Part shown: positions 18,069 to 25,743 of the stretch, piece by piece
How the letters are laid out: each line of letters opens with the position of its first letter
Numbering within the stretch: the stretch's first letter is position 1
DNA from: an uncultured Alcaligenaceae bacterium
Lineage (GTDB): Bacteria > Pseudomonadota > Gammaproteobacteria > Burkholderiales > Burkholderiaceae_B
Reading direction: 5' to 3'
NCBI GenBank assembly: GCA_937952975.1
Contig: CALFXX010000102.1
Span: 1 to 43,973 of the forward strand
DNA: 43,973 nt
Translations under genes and position numbers: made by a program
Notes under the pieces: model-generated
Databases searched by the model: none
The model's input: only the letters and a program-made list of their open reading frames with translations
What the model was told of the DNA's origin: nothing

Positions 18069-18107
18069 AGTGTACGGTTCAAGTTGGTATATATCAAGAT
18101 ATATTCC
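18069..18107 (-). promoter_or_regulatory. vapBC promoter with overlapping operator-like palindrome
   Basis: On the minus strand, -35 TTGATA (18097-18092) and -10 TACACT (18074-18069) are separated by exactly 17 bases. This places the vapB start codon about 20 bases after the expected transcription start. An inverted repeat with arms GGTATATATC (18086-18095) and GATATATTCC (18098-18107), matching at 9 of 10 positions around a central AA, covers the -35 element. This is where VapB autoregulation would be expected. Confidence 0.7.
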
Positions 18108-18125
18108 TTTCACAAAATAAGCGCC

Positions 18126-18131
18126 TATAAT
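18126..18131 (+). promoter_or_regulatory. -10 element for the pirin gene
   Basis: A consensus TATAAT lies 53 bases before the pirin ATG. The -35 position 16-17 bases upstream is weak (near TTCCTT, 18104-18109) and overlaps the right arm of the vapBC palindrome. The divergent gene could therefore also respond to VapBC; that part is inference. Confidence 0.5.
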
Positions 18132-18183
18132 GCCTGAATTCATCTAGACCATGTGTATCTTGATGTAACAAAAAGGCCGTGTC

Positions 18184-18885
18184 ATGCTTACTCTCAGAAA
18201 ATCTCAAGACCGTGGCTATGCCGATCATGGCTGGCTCAAAAGTTTTCACTCGTTTTCATTCGCGGGTTACCGCGATGCGCAATTTATGGGTTGGGGTAAT
18301 CTGCGCGTCATCAATGAGGATCGTATCGAGGCGGGCCAAGGTTTTGGTGAACATGGTCACCAGAATATGGAGATCATTAGTTATGTACTTTCAGGTGAGC
18401 TAGCGCATCGTGACAGCTTAGGCAACGTCAAGGGTATCCCGCCAGGTGATGTACAGCGCATGAGTGCCGGTACGGGCGTACGTCACAGCGAATTCAATCA
18501 TGCCAAAGGTCAACAAACTCACTTTTTGCAAATTTGGATTATGCCTAACCAGCAAAATGTAAAACCGAGTTACGAGCAAAAGACTGTACCTGTACAAAAA
18601 AAACAAGGTGCACTTGTCTTGATTGCGTCTGACGAAGGCAAAGACGAAGCAGTCAAGATTTACGCGGATGCCAAACTTTATGCGGGCTTGTTTGATCAAG
18701 CTCAAACCGCAAGCCTTACGCTTGACGCAACCCGTAAGGCCTACGTTCACCTGATCAAGGGCGAGCTAAAGGTAAACGACATCAGCGTAAGCGCAGGCGA
18801 CGCCTTATTTGTCTCAGACGAAACTGCCCTGACCTTAACAGATGGTCACAACGCTGAAGTTCTGATTTTTGATTTGACGGCTTGA
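18184..18885 (+). CDS. Pirin family protein (bicupin)
   Basis: 233 aa pirin-like protein. The metal ligands of pirins are present at the canonical places: H57 and H59 in GEHGHQNMEII, H101 and E103 in VRHSEFN. The N-terminus (SFHSFSFAGYRD) is typical of the YhaK/YhhW group; some members oxidise quercetin. The C-terminal cupin (residues about 150-230) lacks obvious ligands, as usual. It is transcribed away from vapBC from a TATAAT-type promoter. Confidence 0.93.
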   Translation: MLTLRKSQDRGYADHGWLKSFHSFSFAGYRDAQFMGWGNLRVINEDRIEAGQGFGEHGHQNMEIISYVLSGELAHRDSLGNVKGIPPGDVQRMSAGTGVRHSEFNHAKGQQTHFLQIWIMPNQQNVKPSYEQKTVPVQKKQGALVLIASDEGKDEAVKIYADAKLYAGLFDQAQTASLTLDATRKAYVHLIKGELKVNDISVSAGDALFVSDETALTLTDGHNAEVLIFDLTA

Positions 18886-18887
18886 AT

Positions 18888-19565
18888 TCATTTTCGAAAA
18901 TCACGAACGATTTTTCCGTGCGCAACGGCAGCCTGCTCGTACTCTGGCTTACGCCAAGTTTCAGCTAAAGCCTCAGCGTACCAGCGCTGCATGCTTGGCA
19001 GGCTGAGCATCCTATCAACATAAGATTGAGCCGATTGACTTAACTGCAAGCCATAGCTCTGCACTCTGAAAATCACGGGGGCAAAAAACGCGTCAACAAT
19101 CCCATATTCTTTGCCGGCAAGGTACGGCCCACCAAACTTTGCAAGCCCTTCACTCCACAACGTATCGATACGCTCAACGTCTGCTCGCAAAACGTCATCT
19201 ATTTTTTCAAGTGCCACTCGAATACCGCAATTCATCGGGCAGAGACTACGAAGCATCTGAAACCCCGAGTGCATTTCAGCTGCCGCACTACGCGCCCAAG
19301 CACGCGCAGTCGTATCGGCAGGCCAACAACCCGGATATTGCTCGGCCAGATACTCACAGATCGCCAGCGAATCCCAAATCAACAGGCCTTTGTCGTCAAG
19401 GCAGGGGACTTTACTAGTTGGCGAAAACGTTTTAAACGCCGACGGTTGTGCGCCGGCAGCAAAAGGCACCAACACCTCATCAAAGTCAATGCCACGCGTT
19501 TGTAAGAGAACCCACGGCCTAAGCGACCAAGACGAATAGTTTTTATTAGCGATGTATAACTTCAA
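18888..19565 (-). CDS. Glutathione S-transferase family protein
   Basis: 225 aa GST with an N-terminal thioredoxin-like domain (KLYIANKNYSSWSLRPWVLL, then SKVPCLDDKGLLIWDSLAICEYLAEQYP) and a helical C-terminal domain. The motifs VPCL and ES-type DSLAI form the glutathione site. The start is a TTG at 19565, chosen because AAGGA lies 7 bases upstream and the product begins like its relatives. A longer TTG start at 19586 would add seven residues but lacks such a site. The physiological substrate is unknown. It is convergent with the pirin gene. Confidence 0.9.
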   Translation of the reverse strand: MKLYIANKNYSSWSLRPWVLLQTRGIDFDEVLVPFAAGAQPSAFKTFSPTSKVPCLDDKGLLIWDSLAICEYLAEQYPGCWPADTTARAWARSAAAEMHSGFQMLRSLCPMNCGIRVALEKIDDVLRADVERIDTLWSEGLAKFGGPYLAGKEYGIVDAFFAPVIFRVQSYGLQLSQSAQSYVDRMLSLPSMQRWYAEALAETWRKPEYEQAAVAHGKIVRDFRK

Positions 19566-19572
19566 CTTGAAT

Positions 19573-19577
19573 TCCTT
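19573..19577 (-). promoter_or_regulatory. Ribosome binding site deciding the TTG start of the GST gene
   Basis: AAGGA on the minus strand sits 7 bases upstream of TTG 19565-19563. No comparable site precedes the alternative TTG at 19586. This fixes the non-ATG start. Confidence 0.6.
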
Positions 19578-19667
19578 TTTAGACAACTTGGGTAAATAGC
19601 GTCACAGATTTAGTTTATATTGAGATGGTCAAAGACTCATCGACTCTAAAATAATACGAACCTGTTC

Positions 19668-20864
19668 ATGCGTCTCATTCTAGCTGCCACCTTTGCCAAC
19701 CTTCCCTTTGGCACGATCTACGCCTTCAGTGTATTTCTGAAGTCAATGGAAGCCATGCTGTCGCTCACACGCTCGGACATGGGCATCGTGTTTGGTCTTT
19801 CGACGGTCATGTTCGCCACGGGGATGAATGTGGCGCCGGTGCTATACACGCGTCTGTCGACAGGAGCCGTGCTGATCGTCACCTCCATCACGGGCGCTCT
19901 AGGCCTGGCACTTGCGTCCCAAGCGCAGGGCTTTTGGTCGCTCATGTTAGGGTATGGAATCCTCTTTGGCCTCGGTGGCGGTACCGTGTTTACAACCGCA
20001 CAACAGATTGTCAACCTTGCCCCCACCAAGCGTCGCGGCTTAGTCAATGGCTATGTTGTTGGTTTATATCCTTTGGGCGCCATGATTGGTGCACCCTTAC
20101 TGGGCTGGTCTGTTGAGGTAATGGGTTTGCGCCAGACTTTATTGAACCTAGCGCTTGTGGTTTTTTTAAGTGGCCTTATCGCGGTCTGGCTGACCGGCTT
20201 ACGAAGCCACATCCCAAAAATCACAAAGAGTGCTGCCATCGCTGCAGATCGCAAGGCCGACGCAAACGCGATGTACCTGGGCATGATTCAATGGCCACTC
20301 TTTTTCAAGATCGCCATCGTGTTTTTTTTGGCTGCATCGGCAGGCCTGATGGTCATGAGTCAAGCCGCCGGGATCGTTCAGTCTTATGGCGGCGGCAGCC
20401 AATTCGCAATTGGCGCGACCTCGTTTATCACGGGCATGATCGCTAGCGCACGCATTACAGGCGGCTGGTTAATGGATCGTTTCAGCCTTCGACAGGTGAT
20501 GGGTGCAGCCCACATATGGTCGTTGATTGGCGCTTTGATGCTCACGCTCTGGCCTAATCCACACGTTGCCTTGTTTGCACTTGCCATGGTCGGAATGGGT
20601 TACGGCTTTGTTTCGGGCTCGGCGGCAGGCGGGATCGGTATGCACTGGCCTGCGGCGCAGTTTGGCGTGGTTGCTAGCCGACTGTACATTGGTTGGTGTA
20701 TCGCTGCGGTATGCCTGCCCGTCTTAGCGGGCTGGTTGTTTGACTGGAGCCACAGCTACCGGTCATCTATCTGGATTGCTGCTGTCGTGAACATCGCTGG
20801 TATCCTGCTTGCCCTGAGGCTACCACCGCGCCCCGCTCAAACGGTCACTCGATTGTCAGATTGA
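19668..20864 (+). CDS. MFS transporter (OFA-like)
   Basis: 398 aa major facilitator with about 12 hydrophobic segments in two halves split by a basic loop near residues 185-205. The N-terminus FGTIYAFSVFLKSMEAML and the segment SRSDMGIVFGLSTVMFATGMN-type pattern resemble the oxalate/formate antiporter group of monocarboxylate transporters. The glycine-rich segments GYGILFGLGGG and GMGYGFVSGSAAGGIG support this. It is a single gene between divergent GST and convergent Bug receptor genes. The substrate is probably a small organic acid, by inference. Confidence 0.88.
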   Translation: MRLILAATFANLPFGTIYAFSVFLKSMEAMLSLTRSDMGIVFGLSTVMFATGMNVAPVLYTRLSTGAVLIVTSITGALGLALASQAQGFWSLMLGYGILFGLGGGTVFTTAQQIVNLAPTKRRGLVNGYVVGLYPLGAMIGAPLLGWSVEVMGLRQTLLNLALVVFLSGLIAVWLTGLRSHIPKITKSAAIAADRKADANAMYLGMIQWPLFFKIAIVFFLAASAGLMVMSQAAGIVQSYGGGSQFAIGATSFITGMIASARITGGWLMDRFSLRQVMGAAHIWSLIGALMLTLWPNPHVALFALAMVGMGYGFVSGSAAGGIGMHWPAAQFGVVASRLYIGWCIAAVCLPVLAGWLFDWSHSYRSSIWIAAVVNIAGILLALRLPPRPAQTVTRLSD

Positions 20865-20916
20865 GGCGACAAGACCCTGATCTAGTCTAGAAATAGAGGT
20901 GACCGATCGGTTATTT

Positions 20917-21900
20917 TCAATTCGCCTTGATCCCGGCTTGCTTAGTGACTGGGCCATAGAGATCAAAGTCGCGCTTGATTTCAGCGGCAAAATCCGCCGC
21001 AGAGCCCGAGGCTGCGATGATGCCGTAACCTTGCAATTGTGTCTTGACTTCAGGCTCACCCAACACCGCGTTGATTTCAATATTCAATTGCTTGATGATC
21101 GAGTCGGGAGTGTGCGCTGGGGCCAGCACACCCACCCATGAATTTAATTCAACGCCCTGCACGCCCGCTTCAGTAAACGTTGAAACGTTTGGGAAGACCA
21201 CTGAACGCTTTGCGCTAGGCACACCAATGGGAATCAGGCGACCCGTTTCAAGAAATTGTGTCACAGAAGAGGCCGAAGCAAACGCCAAGGGGATATGCCC
21301 TGCCACGACATCGGCGGCTGCCGGACCACCGCCCTTGTAAGGCACGTGCACCAGGTTTGCGCCTGACCGTTGCTTAAGCAGTTCCCCGGCCACCTGCGTA
21401 ATACTGCCAGTGCCCGAAGTACCAAACTCAAGACCTTTGCCGTTGGTCTTTGAAAGCGCGATCACCTCGGCCAAGGTTTTTACGCCAACTGACGGGTGCG
21501 CAACGATAATGATGATCGAGTCGCCGACCTTAGCAATAGGGGCAAAATCATTTAACGCATCAAACCCGGTGCGCTCGTACACATGCGGGTTAATGACCAG
21601 CGTACCGTCTAAGGCCAGCAAAAGCGTATAGCCGTCAGGCGCCGCTTTAGAAACCAATTGGGCACCAATATTGCCCGAGGCGCCAGGTTTGTTTTCAACG
21701 ATCACCTGCTGGTTCAAACGCTTTGAAAGTGCGGTTGCAACAATGCGTCCACCCACGTCGGTCACGCCACCCGGAGCAAAGGGCACAATCAAACGAAGCG
21801 GTTTATTTGGGTAGGGCTGAGCCTGAACGCTCAGTGCCGAGAACAGGGGTACGGTCGCAAATAGCGCAGCCAAAATACGAGGGGCCACCCGAGTGATCAT
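20917..21900 (-). CDS. Bug/TctC-family tripartite tricarboxylate receptor
   Basis: 327 aa periplasmic receptor. The signal peptide MITRVAPRILAALFATVPLF ends near SVQA, and the mature protein starts QPYPNKPLRLIVPFAPGGVTDVGGR, a Bug signature. Further motifs are NKPGASGNIGAQLVSKAAPDGYTLL and GSGTGSITQVAGELL-type ligand loops. The start at 21900 gives a normal signal peptide; an in-frame ATG at 21957 would add 19 residues ahead of it and is less likely. No tctA or tctB gene is nearby. It follows the family III CoA-transferase gene by 136 bases, which suggests its ligand is the acid that enzyme activates. Confidence 0.92.
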   Translation of the reverse strand: MITRVAPRILAALFATVPLFSALSVQAQPYPNKPLRLIVPFAPGGVTDVGGRIVATALSKRLNQQVIVENKPGASGNIGAQLVSKAAPDGYTLLLALDGTLVINPHVYERTGFDALNDFAPIAKVGDSIIIIVAHPSVGVKTLAEVIALSKTNGKGLEFGTSGTGSITQVAGELLKQRSGANLVHVPYKGGGPAAADVVAGHIPLAFASASSVTQFLETGRLIPIGVPSAKRSVVFPNVSTFTEAGVQGVELNSWVGVLAPAHTPDSIIKQLNIEINAVLGEPEVKTQLQGYGIIAASGSAADFAAEIKRDFDLYGPVTKQAGIKAN

Positions 21901-22036
21901 TCGGCTATCTGCTTGAAATAATATAAGGTTAAAGATTGATTCAACAATTTTATTCATGAGGTCACGTCCGTGTTGGCTAACTACGCTTCAATTTTTTAAG
22001 TGTGCCCGTCTAGCTTCAGACGTAAGTCATCACGAC

Positions 22037-23230
22037 CTAACCCAAGCCGCCTGCGGCCCTAAGCGTTTCGATTTCGTTCGTAGTCATACCCAGCACCTCA
22101 CCCAGTACATCCTCAGTGTGTTCACCCAAAGAAGGCGAAGGGGTACGCACCGACCCTGGTGTTGCTGACATCCGAATCGGTACACCCACCACGCGTACGT
22201 TGCCAGCTCTCGGATGCACCATATCCACGATTGCACCGCGGGCGACGACCTGCGGATGCTCAACGACTTGCTTCACATTATTGATCGAGCCCATCGGGAT
22301 CCCTGCGCCAACGAGGATAGTTTCCCACTCAGCGAAGCTACGCGTCAGAAACACCTCTTGAAGCCTGTCGATCAAGGCTTTGCGATTTTGCATGCGCGCG
22401 CTGTTAGTCGCGAAACGCGGATCATGTGTCATGTCAGAGCAACCGATCAGCGGGCAAAACTCGAGCCATAACTTATCACTGCCCACCGCCAAGGCGAGGT
22501 CTTGTGTTTTTGTACGAAAGGTTTGATACGGCAACAAGGCCTTGTAAGCCGTGCCCATCGGCCCCGCGATGGTGCCCGTTGAGAAATAGTCGCCGATCAT
22601 CGTGCTCAGCAGCGATAACTGACCTTCGAGCATCGAGATATCAATCGACTGCCCGACGCCGGTTGCGTCTTTCGCACGCAAGGCCATCATGATGCCCAAG
22701 ACAGCATTCATACCGGCTGTTAGATCCGCGATCGAGACTCCCGCACGCGCGCCGTGTCCACCCTCGTCGCCCGTTGCGCTAATCATGCCGCTTTCAGCCT
22801 GTACGATCAAATCAAGTGCTGGACGGTCACGATAAGGGCCATCTTGCCCGAAGCCTGAGATTGAACAATAAATGATTCCAGGATTACGCTTGCGAGCAAC
22901 TTCATAATCGATGCCCAACTTTACGAGCGTACCAGGGCGAAAATTTTCAAGCACCACGTCGCAACGCTCGACCATTCGCAAAAAAGTCTCTTTGCCCTCA
23001 GCATTTTTTAAGTCAAGCACGATGCCCTGCTTATTACGGTGCAGACCGACAAAATAGTCGGTCTCACCACCCGGCAATTTGGTCCCCCAGGCTCGTGCGA
23101 TATCCCCTTTTCCTGGCGGCTCGATCTTAATGACCTGCGCGCCGTAGTCGGCCAGCATCGTCGAGCAAAACGGCCCCGCCAAAGCATGGCTCAGGTCTAA
23201 GATTTTGAGGCCTTCAAGGGGTAATTTCAT
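22037..23230 (-). CDS. Family III (CaiB/BaiF) CoA-transferase
   Basis: 397 aa CoA-transferase of the formyl-CoA transferase/CaiB type, which moves CoA between carboxylic acids. The N-terminus LPLEGLKILDLSHALAGPFCS and the segment LENFRPGTLVKLGI are diagnostic. The catalytic aspartate is D140 in RPALDLIVQAESG. Length is normal. It lies upstream of the Bug receptor gene on the same strand, and divergently from the kdpD-like gene. The acid it activates is unknown. Confidence 0.95.
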   Translation of the reverse strand: MKLPLEGLKILDLSHALAGPFCSTMLADYGAQVIKIEPPGKGDIARAWGTKLPGGETDYFVGLHRNKQGIVLDLKNAEGKETFLRMVERCDVVLENFRPGTLVKLGIDYEVARKRNPGIIYCSISGFGQDGPYRDRPALDLIVQAESGMISATGDEGGHGARAGVSIADLTAGMNAVLGIMMALRAKDATGVGQSIDISMLEGQLSLLSTMIGDYFSTGTIAGPMGTAYKALLPYQTFRTKTQDLALAVGSDKLWLEFCPLIGCSDMTHDPRFATNSARMQNRKALIDRLQEVFLTRSFAEWETILVGAGIPMGSINNVKQVVEHPQVVARGAIVDMVHPRAGNVRVVGVPIRMSATPGSVRTPSPSLGEHTEDVLGEVLGMTTNEIETLRAAGGLG

Positions 23231-23409
23231 TGTTTTGTCTCATTTTTTGGGGTCGCATGACAAAAGGCTTAAATTACCCTTATCCAAGCCGAGATATCCC
23301 TCAAACCTTTTGCATGAATTGCCCAAGAGTTTACGCCAACCCGCGCGCCAAACCAATCGGCCTCACTGCCTCGAACGACTGCTCTTGACGCTGAAATCCC
23401 AACAAAATC

Positions 23410-23434
23410 TTTACGGAATCTTTACGACTTTACG
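23410..23434 (+). promoter_or_regulatory. Direct repeats TTTACG upstream of the kdpDE-kup operon (candidate KdpE site)
   Basis: TTTACG occurs three times: 23410-23415, 23421-23426 and 23429-23434. The first two lie exactly 11 bp apart inside a longer repeat (ATCTTTACG, 23408-23416 region and 23419-23426). OmpR/PhoB-family regulators bind direct repeats with this spacing. A TATTCT -10-like hexamer lies at 23469-23474 with no good -35, as expected for an activated promoter. Binding by the KdpE-like product is inference. Confidence 0.5.
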
Positions 23435-23502
23435 TCATAAATGACCGTCGCAAGCGCACCGGATGCCCTATTCTATGTGCTCCTCAATTAACAAGGCGCG
23501 AG

Positions 23503-25041
23503 ATGGATAGCAAAGCGGGTTTGCTAGACCAAGCAACAGACAAGTTCAGCCGATGGCAGAGTCTTGTTCTTTCGGTTCTGGCTTGCACGGCGACCACGCT
23601 GATTGCCACACCTTTGCTTGACTACTTAGACCTTGCAAACATTGTGATGCTCTTTTTGCTGACCGTGTTTTTAGTCGCGGTAAGTTTGGGGCGCCAAGCA
23701 GCGATTCTGGCCTCTGTTCTAAGCGTGGTTTTATTTGATATTTTTTTCGTGCCACCCCGCTTTTCTTTAGCGGTTAACGATATTCAATACCTCGTCACGT
23801 TTGCGGTCATGCTGGCGACAGGCTTAATTACCGCACATTTAGCCGCGGGCCTCAGACAGCAGGCACGCGAGTCGCACTATCGAGCCAAGCGTACGCAAAC
23901 ACTCTATCAAGTGGCACACCAACTCGCAGGGGCGCTAACCGTTGATCAGGTTGTTGAGATCACACACCGGTTCATTACAAATGAACTGAAAGCCCAATCT
24001 GCGATTTTGATTCCTGACGAAAATGAAGAACAGTTGATTGCAGCGATCCAGTCAACCGGTATGACGATTGATCAAACCTTTGCCAGAGCCGCTCTTGATA
24101 CTGGCAAGAGCGTGTACAACAAAGAGCTTGGCAAGATGGGTTATGCGCCGCTGTACCTTCCCTTGCGAGCCTCTATGCGCATTCGTGGCGTTCTAGCCGT
24201 GCAACTCGAAAATCAAGCGCAAGAAACTACAGACGATCTAAACTCTTTACTCGAGGCGTTGTCATCACTGAGCGCCGTCGCACTTGAGCGACTGCACTAC
24301 GTTACGGTGGCACAGTCTACTGAAGTCAAGATGTTGACCGAACGGCTGCGCAGCTCGATTCTTTCGGCACTTTCGCACGACCTACGCACCCCGTTGACTG
24401 CCATGGTGGGTTTGTCCGACTCGTTAGCGCTTACTAAACCACCGCTTAATCCTGTGGCGCTCGAGATCGCACAAGCATTGCAAGAACAAGCGACGCGTCT
24501 CTCGAGTATGGTCAGCAACCTTTTAGACATGGCGCGGCTAAACGCCGGAAAGGTCGTCTTGCGCCGAGAGTGGCAACCTCTCGAAGAGGTGGTCGGGGCG
24601 AGCATCAAGCTGCTAGGTACAACCCTTGATCGGCATCAAATCAAGGTAGATTTACCCCGAGATTTGCCCTTACTCAACTTTGATGCCGTGCTGATTGAAC
24701 GTGTGCTTTGTAACTTGATCGAAAATGCCTCAAAGTACGCACCGCCCAACACCGACATTACGCTAACGGCTCGCGTCCACGACCAAGCGGTGCGGATCAG
24801 TCTCTCTGACCAAGGCAAGGGTTTTCCGGCTGAAAATCGAGAAAATCTCTTCAACATGTTTGTCAGGGGCGAAAGCGAAACCGAACACTCTGGCACAGGC
24901 CTTGGCTTAGCGATCTGCAAAGCCATTATAGAAAGCCATGACGGTCGCATCTTCGCTGACAATCAACAGTCAGGCGGCGCGTGCGTCTACTTCACCTTGC
25001 CTTTGGGCTCGCCCCCCACCATCGAGCAAGAGATCCCATGA
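23503..25041 (+). CDS. Short KdpD-like sensor histidine kinase
   Basis: 512 aa membrane histidine kinase matching only the C-terminal part of KdpD. Four closely spaced membrane helices (residues about 18-115, DUF4118; LGRQAAILASVLSVVLFDIFF-type) are followed by a GAF-like region (120-265). Next come HisKA with H292 in LSHDLRTPLTAM and HATPase_c motifs (NLIENASKYAPP, DQGKGF, GTGLGLAICKAI). The N-terminal KdpD sensor and universal-stress-like domains of about 350-400 aa, present in E. coli KdpD, are absent and there is no room for them upstream. It overlaps the regulator gene by ATGA. Confidence 0.93.
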   Translation: MDSKAGLLDQATDKFSRWQSLVLSVLACTATTLIATPLLDYLDLANIVMLFLLTVFLVAVSLGRQAAILASVLSVVLFDIFFVPPRFSLAVNDIQYLVTFAVMLATGLITAHLAAGLRQQARESHYRAKRTQTLYQVAHQLAGALTVDQVVEITHRFITNELKAQSAILIPDENEEQLIAAIQSTGMTIDQTFARAALDTGKSVYNKELGKMGYAPLYLPLRASMRIRGVLAVQLENQAQETTDDLNSLLEALSSLSAVALERLHYVTVAQSTEVKMLTERLRSSILSALSHDLRTPLTAMVGLSDSLALTKPPLNPVALEIAQALQEQATRLSSMVSNLLDMARLNAGKVVLRREWQPLEEVVGASIKLLGTTLDRHQIKVDLPRDLPLLNFDAVLIERVLCNLIENASKYAPPNTDITLTARVHDQAVRISLSDQGKGFPAENRENLFNMFVRGESETEHSGTGLGLAICKAIIESHDGRIFADNQQSGGACVYFTLPLGSPPTIEQEIP

Positions 25042-25730
25042 GCACGATTACAGCCAACGTACTAATCATTGAAGACGAAAAGCAAATTAGGCGTTTTGTT
25101 CGGACTGCCGTTGAAGAAGAACATTGTCAGGTCACCGAGGCTCAGACTATCGCACAGGGATTAATCGAAGCAGGCCGAAGCAAGCCAGATTTGATTATTC
25201 TTGACTTGGGGCTTCCAGATGGCGATGGCCTGTCGCTTATTCGTGATCTGCGCAGCTGGTCTGATGTGCCAGTGCTGATTCTATCGGCCCGCACGCAAGA
25301 AAACGAAAAAATTGCAGCTCTCGATGCGGGCGCAGACGACTACTTAAGCAAACCCTTTAACGTAGGCGAATTGCGCGCTCGCGTCAGGGCCATGCTTCGG
25401 CGCCGCGCGCGTACCGGCGAGCTTGCTTCCCCCATTGTCGAATTCGGCGCCGTAGCAGTCGATTTATCACGTCGGCTCGTTACCCGACATGCAGAGCCTG
25501 TGCACCTAACGCCGCTCGAGTATCAATTGCTGTCGGCGCTACTTAGTCAGCCCGGTAAAGTTTTGACGCAACGCAGCCTTTTACACAGTATCTGGGGGCC
25601 AACGTATATCGATAGCGGCCATTATCTGCGCGTGTACGTTGGACACTTGCGCCAAAAGCTTGAAGATGACCCCGCACAACCGAAACATTTTTTGACAGAG
25701 ACGGGCGTTGGTTACCGTTTTCAGCTCTAA
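25038..25730 (+). CDS. kdpE: KdpE-like OmpR-family response regulator
   Basis: 230 aa regulator with a receiver domain (phospho-acceptor D56 in IILDLGLPDGDG; acidic residues in IIEDEKQIRRF; lysine in DYLSKPFNVGEL) and a C-terminal winged helix (HLTPLEYQLLSALLSQPGKVLT, then YLRVYVGHLRQKLEDDP). These are the KdpE patterns. The ATG at 25038 overlaps the kinase stop; an upstream in-frame start at 24981 lies inside the kinase gene and is rejected. The kup gene begins 13 bases after its stop. Confidence 0.94.
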   Translation: MSTITANVLIIEDEKQIRRFVRTAVEEEHCQVTEAQTIAQGLIEAGRSKPDLIILDLGLPDGDGLSLIRDLRSWSDVPVLILSARTQENEKIAALDAGADDYLSKPFNVGELRARVRAMLRRRARTGELASPIVEFGAVAVDLSRRLVTRHAEPVHLTPLEYQLLSALLSQPGKVLTQRSLLHSIWGPTYIDSGHYLRVYVGHLRQKLEDDPAQPKHFLTETGVGYRFQL

Positions 25731-25743
25731 AGGACAACATACG

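Noticed and set aside
18041..18097. Longer VapB with start at 18097
   Set aside because: The good -35/-10 promoter lies within this stretch, so the codon would not be in the transcript.
20902..20911. ACCGATCGGT palindrome between the MFS and Bug receptor genes as a terminator
   Set aside because: It has no loop, so only a 3-bp stem could form; it may be chance.
23231..23502. Remnant of the missing KdpD N-terminal domain upstream of the short kinase
   Set aside because: Only 272 bases separate it from the divergent CoA-transferase gene, with no KdpD-like coding pattern visible.
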